64,000 nucleotides of DNA from Ridgeia piscesae. Taxonomy: Eukaryota; Annelida; Polychaeta; Sabellida; Siboglinidae. The notes beneath the pieces were generated by a model, which saw only the letters and a program-made list of their open reading frames with translations, had not been told where the DNA came from and did no database searches. Location of the stretch: positions 485,001-549,000 of the forward strand of contig JAODUO010000195.1 in the NCBI GenBank assembly GCA_025642075.2. Reading direction: 5' to 3'. Below, piece by piece: positions 1 to 12,884 of the stretch (the stretch's first letter is position 1; every line of letters begins with the position of its first letter). The translations under genes were made by a program, and so were the position numbers.

Positions 1-236
<236 letters not shown>

Positions 237-284
237 ACCTGTTTGGTATATTGGTGTAACTAACAGTATTCACCATATGGATCC

Positions 285-848
285 AAGTTTACTCATAATC
301 CATAGAATGTATGTCATGTATCCATATAATGTATGTCATGGATCCATAGAATGTACGTCATGTATCCATAGAATGTATGTCACTGATCCATAGAATGTAT
401 GTTACGGATCCATAGAATGTATGTCACTGATCCATAGAATGTATGTTACGGATCCATAGAATGTATGTCACTGATCCATAGAATGTATGTTACGGATCCA
501 TAGAATGTAAGTCACTGATCCATAGAATGTATGTCACTGATCCATAGAATGTATGTCACTGATCCATAGAATGTATGTTATGGATCCATAGAAAGTAAGT
601 CACTGATCCATAGAATGAATGTCACTGATCCATAGAATGTATGTCACTGATCCATAGAATGTATGTCATGATCCATAGAATGTATGTCATGGATCCATAG
701 AATGTATGTCACTGATCCATAGAATGTATGTCACAGATCCATAGAATGTATGTCACTGATCCATAGAATTTATGTCATGGATCCATAGAATGTATGTCAT
801 GGATCCATAGAATGTATGTCACTGATCCATAGAATGTATGTCTACTAA
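285..848. repeat. 22-bp minisatellite
   Basis: About 25 copies of a unit like gatccatagaatgtatgtca, with alternation between cact- and tta/atg-type ends. Some neighbouring units form a two-unit higher-order pattern (cact, ttacg, cact, ttacg) near 365-500. Confidence 0.95.
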
Positions 849-1237
849 TACTTGATAGTATTCATAACATTGATCCATTAACCTACTAATAATCTCTCCT
901 AGTTACAAAATGAACCCAATCCAAACTTGTTGGTAAGTTAATGTTCCATGAATGAAAGCTACCTGATAATGGTCTCAATTTTTTTTATCAATATGTTAGG
1001 TAAATGTGTTACCAGGAAAGATCAGGGTACAATTTCAAACTGGATACCAAGACATGTGTTATATATGCTCTTGTAAGAAACAAAGAATTTTGTACTTGGA
1101 CTTACCAAGTCCCTATTACGGCAACAACAGCGAATCCAACAGGGATTGCCCAAACAAAGGGAGACGCACCTGGAACAAACAAGGCACAACTGAAATAATG
1201 AGCAGTAGAAAACAATGTAGAGTTTAAAATAATGAAC

Positions 1238-4200
1238 GGTCAACCATACCAGACAGTAACAGTATAAACCATACCAAGACAGTAACAGTATAAACCATAC
1301 CAGACAGTAACAGTATAAACCATACCAGACAGTAACAGTATAAACCATACCAGACAGTAACAGTATAAACCATACCAAGACAGTAACAGTATAAACCATA
1401 CCAGACAGTAACAGTATAAACCATACCAGACAGAAACAGTATAAACCATACCAAAACAGGGAACCCGTATAAACCATACCAAAACAGTAACAGTATAAAC
1501 CATACCAGACAGAACCCGTATAAACCATACCAACAGAAAAAGTATAAACCATACCAAAACAGTAACAATATAAACCATACCAAAACGTAACAGTATAAAC
1601 CATACCAGAAGTAACAGTATAAACCATACCAGACAGGGAACCCGTATAAACCATACCAGACAGAAAAAGTATAAACCATACCAAAACAGAAAAAGTATAA
1701 ACCATACCAGACAGTAACAGTATAAACCATACCAAAACAGTAACAGTATAAACCATACCAGACAGTAACAGTATAAACCATACCAAAACAGTAACAGTAT
1801 AAACCATACCAGACAGTAACAGTATAAACCATACAAGACAGGGAACCCGTATAAACCATACCAAACAGTAACAGTATAAACCATACCAGACAGTAACCCG
1901 TATAAACCATACCAGACAGGGGGCCCGTATAAACCATACCAGACAGGAACAGTATAAACCATACCAAAACAGAAAAAGTATAAACCATACCAAAACAGTA
2001 ACAGTATAAACCATACCAGGCAGTAACAGTATAAACCATACCAGACAGTAACAGTATAAACCATACCAAAACAGTAACAGTATAAACCATACCAAAACAG
2101 GGAACCCGTATAAACCCTACCAAAACAGGGAACCCGTATAAACCATACCAGACAGGGAACCCGTATAAACCATACAGACAGTAACAGTATAAACCATACA
2201 GACAGTAACAGTATAAACCATACCAAAACAGGAACCCGTATAAACCATACCAGACAGTAACAGTATAAACCATACCAAAACAGTAACAGTATAAACCATA
2301 CCAGACAGTAACAGTATAAACCATACCAAAACAGGGAACCCGTATAAACCATACCAGACAGTAACAGTATAAACCATACCAAAACAGTAACAGTATAAAC
2401 CATACCAAACAGTAACAGTATAAACCATACCAAAACAGGGAACCCGTATAAACCATACCAGACAGTAACAGTATAAACCATACCAAAACAGTAACAGTAT
2501 AAACCATACCAAGACAGTAACAGTATAAACCATACCAAGACAGTAACAGTATAAACCATACCAGACAGACCAGTATAAACCATACCAGACAGAAACAGTA
2601 TAAACCATACAAGACAGTAACAGTATAAACCATACCAGACAGTAACAGTATAAACCATACCAAGACAGTAACAGTATAAACCATACCAAGACAGTAACAG
2701 TATAAACCATACCAGACAGTAACAGTATAAACCATACCAGACAGGGACCAGTATAAACCATACCAGACAGAAACAGTATAAACCATACCAAGACAGTAAC
2801 AGTATAAACCATACCAGACAGTAACAGTATAAACCATACCAGACAGTAACAGTATAAACCATACAAGACAGTAACAGTATAAACCATACCAGACAGTAAC
2901 AGTATAAACCATACAAGACAGTAACAGTATAAACCATACCAGACAGTAACAGTATAAACCATACCAGGCAGTAACAGTATAAACCATACCAGACAGTAAC
3001 AGTATAAACCATACCAGACAGAAACAGTATAAACCATACCAAAAAAGAAACAGTATAAACCATACAAGACAGTAACAGTATAAACCATACCAGACAGTAA
3101 CAGTATAAACCATACCAGACAGAAACAGTATAAACCATACAAGACAGGGACCAGTATAAACCATACCAGACAGTAACAGTATAAACCATACCAGACAGTA
3201 ACAGTATAAACCATACCAGACAGTAACAGTATAAACCATACCAGACAGTAACAGTATAAACCATACCAGACAGTAACAGTATAAACCATACCAAGACAGG
3301 GACCAGTATAAACCATACCATACAGTAACAGTATAAACCATACCAGACAGTGACCAGTATAAACCATACCAGACAGAAACAGTATAAACCATACCAGACA
3401 GTAACAGTATAAACCATACCAGACAGTGAACAGTATAAACCATACAAGACAGGGACCAGCATAAACCATACCAGGCAGTAACAGTATAAACCATACCAGA
3501 CAGAAACAGTATAAACCATACCAGACAGTTTAAAAACCGGTTAAAAATTTAAAACCCTACCAGACAGTAACAGTATAAACCATACCAACAGGAAAAAGTA
3601 TAAACCATACAAGGGCAGTAACAATATAAACCATACCAGACAGTAACAGTATAAACCATACAAGACAGTAACAGTATAAACCATACAAGACAGTAACAGT
3701 ATAAACCATACCAGACAGTAACAGTATAAACCATACCAGACAGTAACAGTATAAACCATACCAGACAGTAACAGTATAAACCATACCAGACAGTAACCAG
3801 TATAAACCATACCAGACAGTAACAGTATAAACCATACCAAGACAGGGACCAGTATAAACCATACCAGACAGTAACAGTATAAACCATACCAGACAGGGAC
3901 CAGTATAAACCATACCAGACAGTAACAGTATAAACCATACAAGACAGTAACATTATAAACCATACCAGACAGTAACAGTATAAACCATACAAGACAGTAA
4001 CAGTATAAACCATACAAGACAGTAACAGTATAAACCATACAGACAGACAGTATAAACCATACCAGACAGAAACAGTATAAACCATACCAAGACAGTAACA
4101 GTATAAACCATACCAGACAGTAACAGTATAAACCATACCAGACAGTAACAGTATAAACCATACCAGACAGTAACAGTATAAACCATACCAGACAGTAACA

Positions 4201-7200
4201 GTATAAACCATACCAGACAGTAACAGTATAAACCATACAAGACAGTAACAGTATAAACCATACCAAGACAGTAACAGTATAAACCATACCAGACAGAAAC
4301 AGTATAAACCATACAAAACAGAAAAAATATAAACCTACCAAAACAGGGAACCCTATAAACCATACCAAAACAGTAACAGTATAAACCATACCAAAACAGT
4401 AACAGTATAAACCATACCAGGAAACAGTATAAACCATACCCGACAGAAAAAGTATAAACCATACCAAAACAGAAAAAATATAAACCATACCAAAACAGGG
4501 AACCAGTATAAACCATACCAGACAGTAACAGTATAAACCATACCAGACAGAAACAGTATAAACCATACAAGACAGGGACCAGTATAAACCATACCAGACA
4601 GTAACAGTATAAACCATACCAGACAGTAACCAGTATAAACCATACCATACAGAAACAGTATAAACCATACAAGACAGTAACAATATAAACCATACCAGAC
4701 TGTAACAGTATAAACCATACCAGACAGTAACAGTATAAACCATACCAACAGAAAAAGTATAAACCATACCAGAAAAGGGAACCCGTATAAACCATACCAA
4801 AACAGGGGGCCCGTATAAACCATACCAGACAGTAACAGTATAAACCATACCAGACAGTAACAGTATAAACCATACCAGACAGTAACAGTATAAACCATAC
4901 CAGACAGTAACAGTATAAACCATACCAGACAGTAACAGTATAAACCATACAAGACAGGGACCAGTATAAACCATACCAGACAGTAACAGTATAAACCATA
5001 CCAGACAGAAACAGTATAAACCATACCAGACAGTAACAGTATAAACCATACCAGACAGTAACAGTATAAACCATACAGACAGTAACAGTATAAACCATAC
5101 CAGACAGAAACAGTATAAACCATACCAGACAGTAACAGTATAAACCATACCAGACAGTAACAGTATAAACCATACAAGACAGGGACCAGTATAAACCATA
5201 CCAGACAGTAACAGTATAAACCATACCAGACAGAAACAGTATAAACCATACCAGACAGGGACCAGTATAAACCATACCAGACAGTAACAGTATAAACCAT
5301 ACCCGACAGGGAACCCGTATAAACCATACCAAAACAGGGGGCCCGTATAAACCATACCAAAACAGTAACAGTATAAACCATACCAGACAGTAACAGTATA
5401 AACCATACCCGACAGTAACAGTATAAACCATACCAAAACAGGGAACCCGTATAAACCATACCAGACAGTAACAGTATAAACCATACCAGACAGTAACAGT
5501 ATAAACCATACCAGACAGTAACAGTATAAACCATACCAGACAGTAACAGTATAAACCATACCAGACAGTAACAGTATAAACCATACCAGACAGTAACAGT
5601 ATAAACCATACCAGACAGTAACAGTATAAACCATACCAGACAGTAACAGTATAAACCATACCAGACAGTAACAGTATAAACCATACAAGACAGGGACCAG
5701 TATAAACCATACCAGACAGTAACAGTATAAACCATACCAACAGAAAAAGTATAAACCATACCAAAACAGGGAACCCGTATAAACCATACCAGACAGTAAC
5801 AGTATAAACCATACCAGACAGAAACAGTATAAACCATACCAGACAGAAACAGTATAAACCATACCAGACAGTAACAGTATAAACCATACCAGACAGTAAC
5901 AGTATAAACCATACCAGACAGTAACAGTATAAACCATATCAGACAGTAACAGTATAAACCATACCAGACAGTAACAGTATAAACCATACCAGACAGGGAA
6001 CAGTATAAACCATACCAGACAGTAACAGTATAAACCATACCAGACAGTAACAGTATAAACCATACCAGACAGTAACAGTATAAACCATACCAGACAGTAA
6101 CAGTATAAACCATACCAAAACAGGGAACCCGTATAAACCATACCAACAGAAAAAGTATAAACCATACCAGACAGAAAAAGTATAAACCATACCAGACAGT
6201 AACAGTATAAACCATACCAAGACAGTAACAGTATAAACCATACCAGACAGAAACAGTATAAACCATACAAGACAGTAACAGTATAAACCATACCAGACAG
6301 TAACAGTATAAACCATACCAGACAGAAACAATATAAACCATACCAGACAGTAACAGTATAAACCATACCAAGACAGGGACCAGTATAAACCATACCAGAC
6401 AGTAACAGTATAAACCATACCAGACAGTAACAGTATAAACCATATCAGACAGTGACCAGTTATTAAACCATACCAACAGTAATAGTATAAACCATACCAG
6501 ACAGTGAACAGTATAAACCATACCAGACAGTGAACAGTATAAACCATACCAGAATTAACGGATAAACCATACCAACAGGAAAAAGATAAACCATACCCGA
6601 CAGTAAAGGGATAAACCATACCCGACAGTAACAGTATAAACCATACCCGACAGGAAAAATATAAACCATATCAGACAGTAACGGATAAACCATACCAGAC
6701 AGGAAAAAGTATAAACCATACCCGACAGTAACATATAAACCATACCCGACAGTAACGGATAAACCATACCAGACAGTGAACAGTATAAACCATACCAGAC
6801 AGTGAACATATAAACCATACCAGACAGTGAACGGCATAAACCATACCAGACAGTAACAGTATAAACCATACCAGACAGTGAACATATAAACCATACCAGA
6901 CAGTGAACGGCATAAACCATACCAGACAGTGAACAGTATAAACCATACCAGACAGGGAACCCCTATAAACCATACCAGACAGTAACGGATAAACCATACC
7001 AGACAGTAACATATAAACCATACCAGACAGTAACGGATAAACCATACCAGACAGTGAACAGTATAAACCATACCAGACAGTGAACAGTATAAACCATACC
7101 AGACAGTGAACGGCATAAACCATACCAGACAGTGAACAGTATAAACCATACCAGACAGTAACAGTATAAACCATACCAGACAGTGAACGGGATAAACCAT

Positions 7201-8545
7201 ACAGGGAAATGAACGTATAAACCATACCAAAACAGGGACCGGGATAAAACCATACCAGACAGTAACAGTATAAACCATACCAGACAGTAACGGTATAAAC
7301 CATACCAGACAGTAACAGTATAAACCATACCAGACAGTGAACAGTATAAACCATACCAGACAGTGAACGGTATAAACCATACAAGACAGTGAACCAGTAT
7401 AAACCATACCAGACAGTGAACAGTATAAACCATACCAGACAGTGAACAGTATAAACCATACCAAGACAGGGAACCAGTATAAACCATACCAGACAGTAAC
7501 AGTATAAACCATACCAGACAGGAAACATTATAAACCATACCGGACAGTGAACAGTATAAACCATACCAGACAGTGAACGGTATAAACCATACCAGACAGT
7601 GAACAGTATAAACCATACCAGACAGTGAACAGTATAAACCATACCAGACAGTAACAGTATAAACCATACCGGACAGTGAACAGTATAAACCATACCAGAC
7701 AGTAACAGTATAAACCATACCAGGACAGTGAACAGTATAAACCATACCAGACAGTAACAGTATAAACCATACCAGACAGTGAACAGTATAAACCATACCA
7801 GACAGTGAACGGTATAAACCATACCAGACAGTGAACAGTATAAACCATACCAGACAGTGAACATTATAAACCATACCAGACAGTAAACAGTATAAACCAT
7901 ACAGGACAGTGAACAGTACAAACCATACAGGACAGTGAACAGTATAAACCATATCAGATAGTGAACAGTATAAACCATACAGGACAGTGAACAGTACAAA
8001 CCATACCAGAATGAACAGTATAAACCATACCGGACAGTGAACAGTATAAACCATACAGGACAGTGAACAGTATAAACCATACCGGACAGTGAACAGTATA
8101 AACCATACCAGAAGTGAACAGTATAAACCATACCGGACAGTGAACAGTATAAACCATACAGGACAGTGAACAGTATAAACCATACCGGACAGTGAACGGT
8201 ATAAACCATACAGGACAGTGAACGGTATAAACCATACCAGACAGTGAACGGTATAAACGATACCAGAAAGTGAACGCGGTATAAACCATACCAGACAGCG
8301 AACGGTATAAACCATACCAGACAGTGAACAGTATAAACCATACCAGACATTGAACAGTATAAACCATACAGGACTGTGAACAGTATAAACCATACCAGAC
8401 AGTGAACAGTATAAACCATACCGGACAGTGAACAGTATAAACCATATGGGACATTTAACAATATAAACCATACCAGACAGTGAACAGTATAAACCGTACC
8501 GGACAGTGAACAGTATAAACCATACCGGACACTGAACAGTATAAC
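1238..8545. repeat. 7.3-kb minisatellite of 25/26-bp units (about 285 copies)
   Basis: The unit is built on ataaaccataccagacag plus a variable heptamer (taacagt, aaacagt, ggaacccgt, ggaccagt, tgaacagt). The left two thirds is mostly 25-bp taacagt units with blocks of ggaacccgt units; from about 6490 rightward the 26-bp tgaacagt type takes over. A short non-repeat break sits at about 3526-3556. The minus strand of the unit has no stop in any frame, which produces open frames of up to 950 codons in three phases; these are not treated as genes. Confidence 0.97.
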
Positions 8546-8639
8546 GTCGGCATTGCCAAGATAAACAACAAACCAGTACAGAAAGTGAACAACACCTTAT
8601 AATTGATAGTAATTAGTAAACTTTTAACATACCAAGTGA

Positions 8640-9345
8640 ATAAGAAGAGAGATTGGAGAGTAAATAACAAGAGACATTGAAGAGTAAATAAGAAGAGACA
8701 TTGGAGAGTAAATTAGGAGAGACATTGGAGAGTAAATAAGAAGAGAGATTGGAGAGTAAATAACAAGAGACATTGAAGAGTAAATAAGAAGAGACATTGG
8801 AGAGTAAATTAGGAGAGACATTGGAGAGTAAATTAGGAGAGACATTGGAGAGTAAATAATAAGAGACATTAAAGAGTAAATAACAAGAGACATTGGATAG
8901 TAAATAACAAAATAAGAAGAGACATTCGAGAGTAAATAAGAAGAGACGTTGGAGACTAAATAACAAAATAAGAAGAGACATTGGAGAGTAAATAACAAGA
9001 GATGTTGGAGAGAAAAATAACAAGAGACAGTGGAGAGAAAAATAACAAGAGATAGTGGAGAGAAAAATAACAAGAGACCGTGGAGAGAAAATAACAAGAG
9101 ATAGCGGAGAGAAAAATAACAAGAGACAGGAGAGAAAAATAACTAGAGACAGTGGAGAGAAAAATAACTAGAGACAGTGGAGAGAAAAATAACAAGAATC
9201 AGTGGAGAGAAAAATAACAAGACAGTGGAGAGAAAAATAACAAGGGACAGTGGAGAGAAAAATAACAAGAGACAGTGGAGAGAAAAATAACTAGAGACAG
9301 TGGAGAGAAAACAGTAAGAGACAGACAAGAGAAAACAATACAAGA
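8640..9345. repeat. 24-25-bp minisatellite, two sub-families
   Basis: Left half: units like agagacattggagagtaaataa. Right half (from about 9010): 25-bp units like agagacagtggagagaaaaa plus taaca. About 28 copies. Beyond 9345 the pattern decays over about 200 bp (agtaaacaat motifs). Confidence 0.93.
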
Positions 9346-9559
9346 CATTGAAGAGTAAACATTAGGATATAATGAAGAGTAAACAATATTTAAAAAGCTG
9401 TGAACAGTAAACATATTTATTCTAAGAGATACCAAAGAGTAAACAATAAAAGACAGTAAAGAATAAACAATAGTAATAAGAAAATAAAAGAAAATCATTA
9501 GAAAACAATAAGTGATAATAAACAGTAAAAAATAAGCAAAGAGTAAACAATGAGAGATA

Positions 9560-10530
9560 GAGAGTCGACTGTAGAATATTGCAATAAGATATTAAAACAT
9601 TCAAATTGATGTAAGAAGATATCAGACAATTACCATTTGCCAACAATGCTGACAACAGTAACTGGGTAAGTAACAGGTAGTAGCCAGGTAGTCAGTATCA
9701 GTCAATAAGGCAAGCTGATATAGGTGTACATAAGGAACAGGGAAAACAAAGGTAGTCTATTGAATTCCAATCGATCTGGCCTTGGCTGGTTATTTCTCAT
9801 GTGATTTGTCAATCAGGTCTACCTATTGGAAATACCCTAGGTGTGTAGATAATCACAGGGTGTTAGTGAAATGGTGTTAGGCACTTTAGATAATTACAGT
9901 GAGTTACTGAACCAATGTCCTGAAGGTATTTTACGTATGTTGACATGGCACAACCATAGTTAAAGTTGTCACAAGTCACAAAGGCCGCTGACATTGCTAC
10001 AATATTCCCGCAACTATAATCACCGACGACCACTGCCCATAAACCTGATCTTTCCTTTGATACGTCAACCAGCTAGTTTCCTATTCTTAGAAATGACTCA
10101 CTGGGGACACGTTGCGGAAATATGCGATGTCTGTTTCAGTTTCTACTCATAACAACTGTCAGCTCCAGTCACAAACATTGTACTAGTGAACACACCTCAG
10201 TCACTGTGTGGACACAGCTTCAAAAGATTAACTCACAGACACAGCAGTGGCTAATATGAGTCCTGGCCACATTAAGGACATTGCATCATTCAATCGACTG
10301 CCAAGATGTTACAGCAGGTAACCTATTACTTATGATATTACAGCATCAGATATAATTGCCAGTGTATGATGGGCAAGTAATCACTGTACACGAAATGCAA
10401 TACTAGTGACTTGAGACAAACCAGCAGCTGGGTGATACTGAAAGAACACAGTGTTATGAGAGTGTACTATATTTATAAATGTACAGTGCTATTAATGAGT
10501 CGAGTACAATTGGCTCAGACTATATAAACA
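9560..10530. other. No gene recognised
   Basis: Unique-looking sequence of moderate GC. Only short open frames without domain features, and no clear splice-bounded coding segment on either strand. Confidence 0.5.
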
Positions 10531-10534
10531 CAGC

Positions 10535-10970
10535 GATATTGGCATGCACTTTAAGAGCACATTGCTACTGGAGTGCACTAAAAAACTTGGAATTACTGAG
10601 AGTGCACTAAAAGAACTTGGAATTACGGAGAGTGCACTAAAAGAACTTGGAATTACAGAGAGTGCACTAGCTATGACTTGGTGCTTCTGGAGTGCACTAT
10701 AGGAACATGATGCTACCAGAGTTCTCTATAAAAATGTGATGTTACTGGAGTGCACTATAAGAATATGGTGCTACTCGAGGTCACTACAAAACATGCTGCC
10801 GGAATGCACTATAAGAACATAGCACAACTGCTGTGCGCCAGAAGAACACGGTACTACTGGAGTTCTCTAAAAGACACTAGTGCACTGTAAGATAATAGTG
10901 CACTTTCCAAACATGGCACTATTGGTGTGTCGGACTGGTATTCACCATAAGAACACAGTGCATATGGTGT
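10535..10970. repeat. Degenerate tandem repeat of about 30 bp
   Basis: About 14 diverged copies built on gagtgcactaaaagaactt or gagtgcactataagaacat. Three adjacent copies near 10569-10660 are nearly identical; the rest have drifted and lost bases. An old array, much more decayed than the others here. Confidence 0.8.
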
Positions 10971-10974
10971 GTAC

Positions 10975-12240
10975 AACGCATTGCACCACACAACACAACT
11001 GGTGCGCACTGTCATGTTCTCTTGGGGACACCTGTGGACAAGATAGAGAAGATGACTGAACCCAAGCAATCACATACAGGTAAGCCATGTCTTTGTACCT
11101 TCTTAGTTCCATTATATATACATCATATGACAGTTGAAACAGTCTCTGGACACCATCACATGATGACATCACTGCCACACATAGCTGTATCATTAAATAA
11201 TGTACTATATTTATTGATCATCATCGCATAAGCCCAGACCAACAGATAACCTGTTCTGGTGGAATGGTCAGAGAGCATCCGTATCCAGAATAATAATAAC
11301 ACGGTGGATGTTGAATAAAACCAACCACGACCTGGAGATCTAAGTGCTTCGTAGTGAGACTGGCAACAAAAGAATTGCTGTATATGATGAAGAAAGGACA
11401 AGAAAATGAACAGGAAGATAACTTCAATATGGGTACCAAAGAGCAGAAGTCATCATACTGGACCTCAATCATTGCACAGATGTCTGAGTAGGGAATTAAG
11501 GAAAAACATCAAAGTCCTACATAACTTCTGCACAGAGTATCACAGACCGTATCGGCAGGAATTATAGTAGACAGCGAAGAAAGTGTCAAGATATCCACCA
11601 GAGAAATAAAATTAAAATGGCTGCTGAAGACCTCCACAGGAATGTAGACAAATTTGCTAACAAGATTTGCCTGAGGTGCATATAACTACGTGTACCTAGT
11701 TACTGTTACCACTAGAAGAATGAGTGTCAAGATTCAACTTATACACACCCCCTCAGGCAAAAACTTGATGCTCAAACAGCTGATGTTCTTTACAAAATGA
11801 CCAACTGACACATATGGAACTGGCTACTTCATACTTCTGCTGCTCTGCTCCAGTAACTAAGGAAGACCTTCCTGTACGAGTCATATGACTTCATTGTACA
11901 TCAAAGGATGACTTCATCACAAGTGGAATGTTGGTCATTAACAAGCTACCAGTCATTGGTTGCCATTTATGGATTCACGCAAAAGCGGTACCTATGGTGC
12001 AATGATGAGTTTCACAGACTGACAGACGCGCCAGTGAGCCTCTGCGACTGTCATGTTCACATGATCACATATTTAGCCAACAAATAACCCAGTTGTTATG
12101 CTGGGAGTGGTGGGAAACACTCCACAGTGACATGTCATGTCATCATTGTCTAATAATAGAACACTGTCACGATACGTCATTGAAAGTGTCAGGTAATACA
12201 ATCAGAATACAAAGAAATAGAATGACATCAGAAAGACACA
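10975..12240. other. No gene recognised
   Basis: Open frames of up to 83 codons on both strands are unrelated to known domains as far as I can see, with no convincing exon structure. Confidence 0.45.
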
Positions 12241-12249
12241 CACACACAC

Positions 12250-12306
<57 letters not shown>
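12250..12306. repeat. (TA)n microsatellite
   Basis: Perfect TA dinucleotide run preceded by (CA)n. Confidence 0.95.
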
Positions 12307-12312
<6 letters not shown>

Positions 12313-12611
12313 GTCTGGCAACTGGAAGTTTACAATGTCATTTACAACCTTTTATGATCACATAGCAACATGTCAATATCACTGCAGTCTTTGTTTTACA
12401 TGAATATGAAATGTAGAGACCATGGTAATTTGGACCCACTAATCTGGACACCATCAATGACAGTTGCCTGTCACATATGGTGCTGGAGGGGGTAGTCTTC
12501 TGATTATAGATCTAAAATCAGTTTTTCTTGTGACTTTTCTAACATGTTTCCTGACATGTTTTCCTGACATTTTTCCTGACATGCCACTTTGCATAATCAT
12601 ATGACTATTAC

Positions 12612-12748
12612 ATGGCATGGCATGGCATGGCATGGCATGGCATGGCATGGCATGGCATGGCATGGCATGGCATGGCATGGCATGGCATGGCATGGCATGG
12701 CATGGCATGGCATGGCATGGCATGGCATGGCATGGCATGGCATGGCAT
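12612..12748. repeat. (CATGG)n pentanucleotide microsatellite
   Basis: About 27 perfect copies of catgg/ggcat. Every unit holds CATG. Produces false open frames of MAWHG and MPCHA type on the two strands. Confidence 0.97.
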
Positions 12749-12789
12749 TATACAGTAGTAATGGATCTATGTTCATTTGATTATGGTAC

Positions 12790-12792
12790 ACA

Positions 12793-12876
<84 letters not shown>

Positions 12877-12880
12877 CACA
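12790..12880. repeat. (ACGC)n tetranucleotide microsatellite
   Basis: About 22 perfect copies of cacg, only 40 bp from the (CATGG)n array. Confidence 0.97.
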
Positions 12881-12884
12881 TATA

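Noticed and set aside
1224..6521. Minus-strand open frames of 644-950 codons with MVYTVTVWYGLYCY-type repeats
   Set aside because: They follow the 25-bp tandem unit through all three phases and owe their length to a stop-free unit. No unique domain, no start context, no splice structure.
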